From Flavobacterium limnophilum (lineage in GTDB: Bacteria; Bacteroidota; Bacteroidia; Flavobacteriales; Flavobacteriaceae): 64,000 nucleotides of DNA. This document shows, in pieces, positions 62,501 to 64,000 of this stretch (position 1 is its first letter; each line of letters starts with the position of its first letter). The notes under the pieces are model-generated. The model saw only the letters and a program-made list of their open reading frames with translations, was not told the DNA's origin and searched no databases. The DNA lies in assembly GCF_027111315.2 (NCBI RefSeq), contig NZ_CP114289.2, positions 310,001-374,000 of the forward strand, written 5' to 3'. The position numbers were made by a program, and so were the translations under genes.

Positions 62501-64000
62501 GTTGGTCGTGGTGTTTATGGTTGCGGGAGCCGTGATTGTTGGATTTACATTGTCGGTTACGGTTACCGTTTGGTTAGCCGTTGCGGTATTTCCCGAACCA
62601 TCGGTTACTGTCCAAATTACGGTTGTATTGCCCAAAGGGTAAGCTGCAGGAGCATTATTGGTTACCGAAGCCACGGAACAATTATCACCGGTTGTCGGTG
62701 TTCCAAGAGCGACTCCTGTTGCTGTGCAAGCGGTGTTGGTGGTTGTGGCAATATTTGCTGGAGCGGTAATTGTCGGATTGATGTTGTCAACAACGGTTAT
62801 GGTATAAGAACAGGTTGCAAAATTGCCAGCGGCATCTTCTACTCGGTATGTTGCAGTAGTAATTCCTAAATTAAATACTTTGGTTCCTAAATTATTGATT
62901 CCTGTTGCTGCTGAATTGGCAATAGTTGCTCCGGTCAAAGCCCAAGTCAATTTGGTTACGGAACAATTGTCGGCCGTGGTTGGATTTGGTGAGACCACAC
63001 TTGCTGTACAAGTTCCCGCGCCAACATTTTGTGAAATATTTGTTGGGCAAGTAATTGTAGGATTTACATTGTCGGTTACGGTTACCGTTTGATTTACCGT
63101 TGCGGTATTTCCAGAGCCATCGGTTACTGTCCAAGTTACGGTTGTATTGCCCAAAGTGAAAGCTGCAGGAGCATCATTGGTTACCGAAGCCACGGAACAA
63201 TTATCACTGGTTGTAGGTGTTCCAAGAGTTATTCCGGTTGCGGTGCAAGCTGTGTTGGTTGTCGTGTTTATGGTTGCGGGAGCCGAGATTATTGGATTTA
63301 CATTGTCGGTTACGGTTACCGTTTGGTTAGCCGTTGCGGTATTTCCTGAACCATCGGTTACTGTCCAAATTACGGTTGTATTGCCCAAAGTGAAAGCTGC
63401 AGGAGCATCATTGGTTACCGAAGCCACGGAACAATTATCACTGGTTGTAGGTGTTCCAAGAGTTATTCCGGTTGCGGTGCAAGCTGTGTTGGTTGTCGTG
63501 TTTATGGTTGCGGGAGCGGTGATTGTTGGGTTGATATTGTCGGTTACTGTTACTGTTTGGTTAGCCGTTGCGGTATTTCCTGAACCATCGGTTACTGTCC
63601 AAATTACGGTTGTATTGCCCAAAGTGAAAGCTGCAGGAGCATCATTGGTTACCGAAGCCACGGAACAATTGTCGGCTGTAATTGGAGTTCCAAGAGCGAC
63701 TCCGGTTGCTGTGCAAGCTGTGTTGGTTATCGTGTTTATGGTTGTTGGAGCCGTGATTGTTGGATTTACATTGTCGGTTACGGTTACCGTTTGATTTGCC
63801 GTAGCAGTATTTCCCGAACCATCGGTAACAGTCCAAGTTACGATTGTATTGCCCAATGGGAAAGCGGCAGGAGCATTATTGGTTACCGAAGCCACGGAAC
63901 AATTATCACCGGTTGTCGGTGTTCCAAGAGCGACTCCGGTTGCTGTGCAAGCCGTGTTGGTTGTCGTGTTTATTGTTGTTGGAGCCGTTATTGTTGGATT
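53543..64000 (-). CDS. Giant HYR-repeat surface protein with LamG domain and T9SS sorting domain (5' end beyond window)
   Basis: The frame is open to the right edge, giving more than 3480 residues with no start in view. From 64000 to about 58300 it holds 22 HYR-type immunoglobulin-like repeats of two lengths, 78 residues (motif PTITAPATINTTTNTACTAT) and 95 residues (motif PTITCPTNISQNVGTGTCTA). Two divergent HYR-like repeats follow (58300-57830). A jelly-roll-like region (about 57440-56790, with SLVGLKTAAIQFDQAYNLHA) and a LamG domain (56250-55740, VVDFDGVDDYVTFKNNYGLG) come next. The C-terminus (from about 53800) ends in a type IX sorting domain: ISLYNILGQFISNWDAK and MPSGIYIVKIKTSKGEHSKK. 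It should be secreted by the gliding-type T9SS and anchored as an adhesin or matrix protein. The array's near-identity makes assembly errors possible. Confidence 0.92.
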   Translation of the reverse strand, partial: NPTITAPTTINTTTNTACTATGVALGTPTTGDNCSVASVTNNAPAAFPLGNTIVTWTVTDGSGNTATANQTVTVTDNVNPTITAPTTINTITNTACTATGVALGTPITADNCSVASVTNDAPAAFTLGNTTVIWTVTDGSGNTATANQTVTVTDNINPTITAPATINTTTNTACTATGITLGTPTTSDNCSVASVTNDAPAAFTLGNTTVIWTVTDGSGNTATANQTVTVTDNVNPIISAPATINTTTNTACTATGITLGTPTTSDNCSVASVTNDAPAAFTLGNTTVTWTVTDGSGNTATVNQTVTVTDNVNPTITCPTNISQNVGAGTCTASVVSPNPTTADNCSVTKLTWALTGATIANSAATGINNLGTKVFNLGITTATYRVEDAAGNFATCSYTITVVDNINPTITAPANIATTTNTACTATGVALGTPTTGDNCSVASVTNNAPAAYPLGNTTVIWTVTDGSGNTATANQTVTVTDNVNPTITAPATINTTTNTACTATGITLGTPTTGDNCSVASVTNNAPAAYPLGNTTVIWTVTDGSGNTATANQTVTVTDNINPTITAPATINTTTNTACTATSVALGTPTTADNCSVASVTNNAPAAFPLGNTTVIWTVTDGSGNTATANQTVTVTDNVNPIITCPTNISQNVGTGTCTASVVTPNPATADNCSVTKLTWALTGATIANSAATGINNIGIRVFNLGTTTVTYIVSDAANNTATCSYTVTVTDNVNPTITCPTNISQNVGTGTCTASVVTPNPATADNCSVTKLTWALTGATVATSAVTGINNIGTRVFNLGTTTVTYIVSDAANNTATCSYTVTITDNINPTITCPTNISQNVGAGTCTASVVTPNPATADNCSVIKLTWALTGATIANSAATGINNLGTKVFNLGITTATYRVEDAAGNFATCSYTITVVDNINPTITAPANIATTTNTACTATGVALGTPTTGDNCSVASVTNDAPAAFPLGNTTVIWTVTDGSGNTATANQTVTVTDNINPTITAPATINTTTNTACTATGLTLGTPTTGDNCSVASVTNNAPAAYPLGNTTVIWTVTDGSGRTATANQTVTVTDNVNPTITCPANISQNVGTGTCTASVVTPNPATADNCSVTKLTWALTGATIANSAATGINNIGIRVFNLGTTTVTYIVSDAANNTATCSYTVTVTDNVNPTITCPTNISQNVGTGTCTASVVTPNPATADNCSVTKLTWALTGATVATSAVTGINNIGTRVFNLGTTTVTYIVSDAANNTATCSYTVTITDNINPTITCPTNISQNVGAGTCTASVVTPNPATADNCSVIKLTWALTGATIANSAATGINNLGTKVFNLGITTATYRVEDAAGNFATCSYTITVVDNINPTITAPANIATTTNTACTATGVALGTPTTGDNCSVASVTNNAPAAYPLGNTTVIWTVTDGSGRTATANQTVTVTDNVNPTITCPTNISQNVGAGTCTASVVTPNPATADNCSVTKLTWALTGATIASSAATGINNIGTRVFNLGTTTVTYIVSDAANNTATCSYTVIITDNINPTITCPTNISQNVGAGTCTASVITPNPATADNCSVTKLTWALTGATVATSAVTGINNLGTKVFNLGITTATYRVEDAAGNFATCSYTITVVDNINPTITAPANIATTTNTACTATGLTLGTPTTGDNCSVASVTNNAPAAFPLGNTTVTWTVTDGSGRTATANQTVTVTDNVNPTITCPTNISQNVGTGTCTASVVTPNPATADNCSVTKLTWALTGATVATSAVTGINNIGTRVFNLGTTTVTYIVSDTANNTATCSYTVTITDNINPTITCPTNISQNVGAGTCTASVVTPNPATADNCSVIKLTWALTGATIANSAATGINNLGTKVFNLGITTATYRVEDAAGNFTTCSFSVTVVDNIAPTVTLSNVTAQCSVTLTVPTASDNCAGTVTGTTNDALTYNTQGTFVVTWAFNDGNGNVTTRTQNVIIDDTIVPAANVASLPTLNISGCQIDTLTPPTATDNCKGIISGTTTTPFPITTQGTTVITWTYDDGNGNSTTQTQNIILTAPPISGGTLVGYISTIIPAMTPTENIAITSCPDEVNPITMNLSSQVGTIVRWEKFEAGDSAWSVIPNTTDSYNIVFNFSNTKSTLFRVLIQVENCTRYSNILNVHAIPPDVPPVLDQNYFNICLNTPVTLVARSGYTSSVEVGDGGDFNSGQFPEKWDPTQWKIDGEVAGAQWTAAGNNTKFNNWSGTNNHPVGTLYRIEYNSNDLKFGIAHGNFNSPAYIAEFGVGPTTLETPIFSLVGLKTAAIQFDQAYNLHAGDYAKLELSLDGGLTYTVVLQNLTGTSPHALSWGDTHGAPVPYPYQAPKSNNSTTTYFNFQNDNSSFDLSEYIGNDNVRVKWSFFGTTDESAWTIDNIAIPVKPYSDIIEWTDGLGTPGEYIIRNQLAAAYTFTPTAPGTHLYGATSLINGCRAYDVDGTAMATVKVNYAYAGETIGYTNAECGERTVQLNAYDNTKSADQNKTNGAYPLALNTYSDDPGTGETGKWSVFSTTNICGTYSFSNISSPASSFSGDAGVYTLRWTLDISGCYSDVQVTLTNCSVVDFDGVDDYVTFKNNYGLGTDFSIEIWVKPDPQPANPLSNIQTILSKRNANNPIDGYDLRLTGNILSFNWNNGSQIASPFTLTTSRWYHVAVTRNSGIYRLYIDGIEVANAAGSAPITNNSDCIAGAMNQTENLPNRPVNHFSGWIDELRIWNTGLSPEHIHQMMNQQIVDNGTAVRGEIVPLDINGPDVNKDGVDDQQLFWTNLIGYYRMNQIDCGYLKPYGGKGVDAKLRNITSSQEETAPLPYTTTRDGNWMDRGTGTTPWKYGDSVWDYPNSTGYNGTPIDWNIVQTAHNINSGNKDITALGLISTAGKLTIADPVVTSPIENNDGQGLWITHYLKLNGTIDLVGESQLIQKRYIPNQFSESILDVTSSGYIERDQQGQRNSFNYNYWSSPVSNIQGIINNTTYSPASVLKDGTNSSIPKNIIFGDGAYFADGSLSIPILTSNRWIWSYNSQTLDTNTEWQDYFQWNYIGNAGLLKTGEGFTMKGTGGIAAIDATQNYVFVGKPNNGNIALSLTFDQTYLVGNPYPSALDADEFILDNLAGRAGVNVFNGTLYFWDHFGLSNNHYLAEYEGGYATYTLIGGVKAIGTSSLTAGGAGSKVPQRYIPVGQGFFVDAYIDPALSGTAATVSGGTLNFKNSQRVFMRESVPNSVFMKKRENTKTNTQTKPKIRLGFDSSVGAHRQLLVGADSNTTNLFDIGYDAPMFDTNENDMYWIINDSQFVIQGVPDFNTSRIIPLGIVVANEGEITIKIDELENVTSSTQIYLHDTKTGIYHDLKNSNFKTTLAVGNHDNRFSLTFENLTTEIALDLTENNSNDGIIVLFSNNYKILTIKNNIPDATVNAISLYNILGQFISNWDAKDKEQTNIQIPIKNMPSGIYIVKIKTSKGEHSKKIIIN
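58300..64000 (-). repeat. HYR-coding tandem array with 234-bp and 285-bp units
   Basis: Units of 234 and 285 bases alternate in irregular order. Segment 59819-60731 is, as far as I read it, identical to 61142-62054 at an offset of 1323 bases (three 285-base plus two 234-base units). Segment 58321-58860 matches 59929-60468 with very few differences (offset 1608). All offsets are multiples of three, so the reading frame is kept. Confidence 0.9.

Noticed and set aside
62102-62869. Long plus-strand open frame opposite the HYR array (255 residues), and similar ones at 63147-63794 and 58647-59123
   Set aside because: They are antisense shadows of a repetitive, stop-poor minus-strand gene; they repeat with the same period and have no protein-like features of their own.
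53543-64000. CRISPR array in the right-hand repeats
   Set aside because: Units are 234 and 285 bases, protein-coding, without short constant repeats and variable spacers; no cas genes.
1-64000. tRNA or rRNA genes and complete insertion sequences
   Set aside because: No tRNA-like T-loop and acceptor pairing, no rRNA sequence and no transposase frame were recognised on reading both strands.

Overview
The window looks like a chromosome segment of a Flavobacterium or a close relative (Bacteroidota, Flavobacteriales). The evidence is low GC, promoters of the Bacteroidota type (TTG, about 20 bp, TAnnTTTG), no regular Shine-Dalgarno sequences, cysteine-free forms of S4, S14 and L36, and a giant secreted protein ending in a type IX secretion (T9SS) sorting domain. 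Many dispersed inverted repeats of the sort common in this group are also present.

Layout. 1-14354: the end of fusA, then rpsJ and the S10-spc-alpha ribosomal protein cluster in standard order, with secY, infA, rpmJ and rpoA embedded. Two internal promoters (before rplC and before rpsH) and a structured leader before rpsD subdivide it. 14523-19232: carA, a frameshifted secreted-protein gene, a SurA-type foldase and a MoxR ATPase. 19586-24751: two different aconitases (AcnB type and mitochondrial AcnA type) side by side. 25005-26711: a five-LysM NlpC/P60 wall hydrolase. 26712-27629: a decayed stretch holding a catalase-peroxidase C-terminal remnant and one copy of a 126-bp dispersed repeat. 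27630-38541: an amino-acid permease, alanine dehydrogenase with a divergent Lrp regulator, a DegP-like protease, dapF, a second copy of the 126-bp repeat, a GNAT enzyme, mltG, a DUF2279-type protein, a lysozyme-fold protein and an outer-membrane barrel protein.

38617-45167: mostly minus-strand genes, including dnaA-phosphatase-RsmI and ribD-HAD-YigZ, with a thioesterase divergent from dnaA. 45168-48541 is the accessory region: an AbiGi-like phage-resistance protein, an unfamiliar 210-residue protein, an attC-like imperfect hairpin between them, a 21-bp tandem repeat and other repeat debris. 48542-53411 returns to housekeeping genes (GNAT, prmC, an ABC permease, hisS) and a Cys-rich small exported protein. 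From 53543 to the right edge lies one minus-strand gene, incomplete at its 5' end, encoding more than 3480 residues: at least 22 near-identical HYR repeats, a LamG domain and a T9SS tail.

The most unusual items are a perfect 40-bp inverted repeat carried in frame inside prmC, the 126-bp dispersed repeat whose hairpin core differs between copies but stays fully paired, the AbiGi-like/unknown pair with its attC-like hairpin, the rpsD leader fold, and the segmental duplications inside the HYR gene. No tRNA, rRNA, complete insertion sequence or CRISPR array was recognised.
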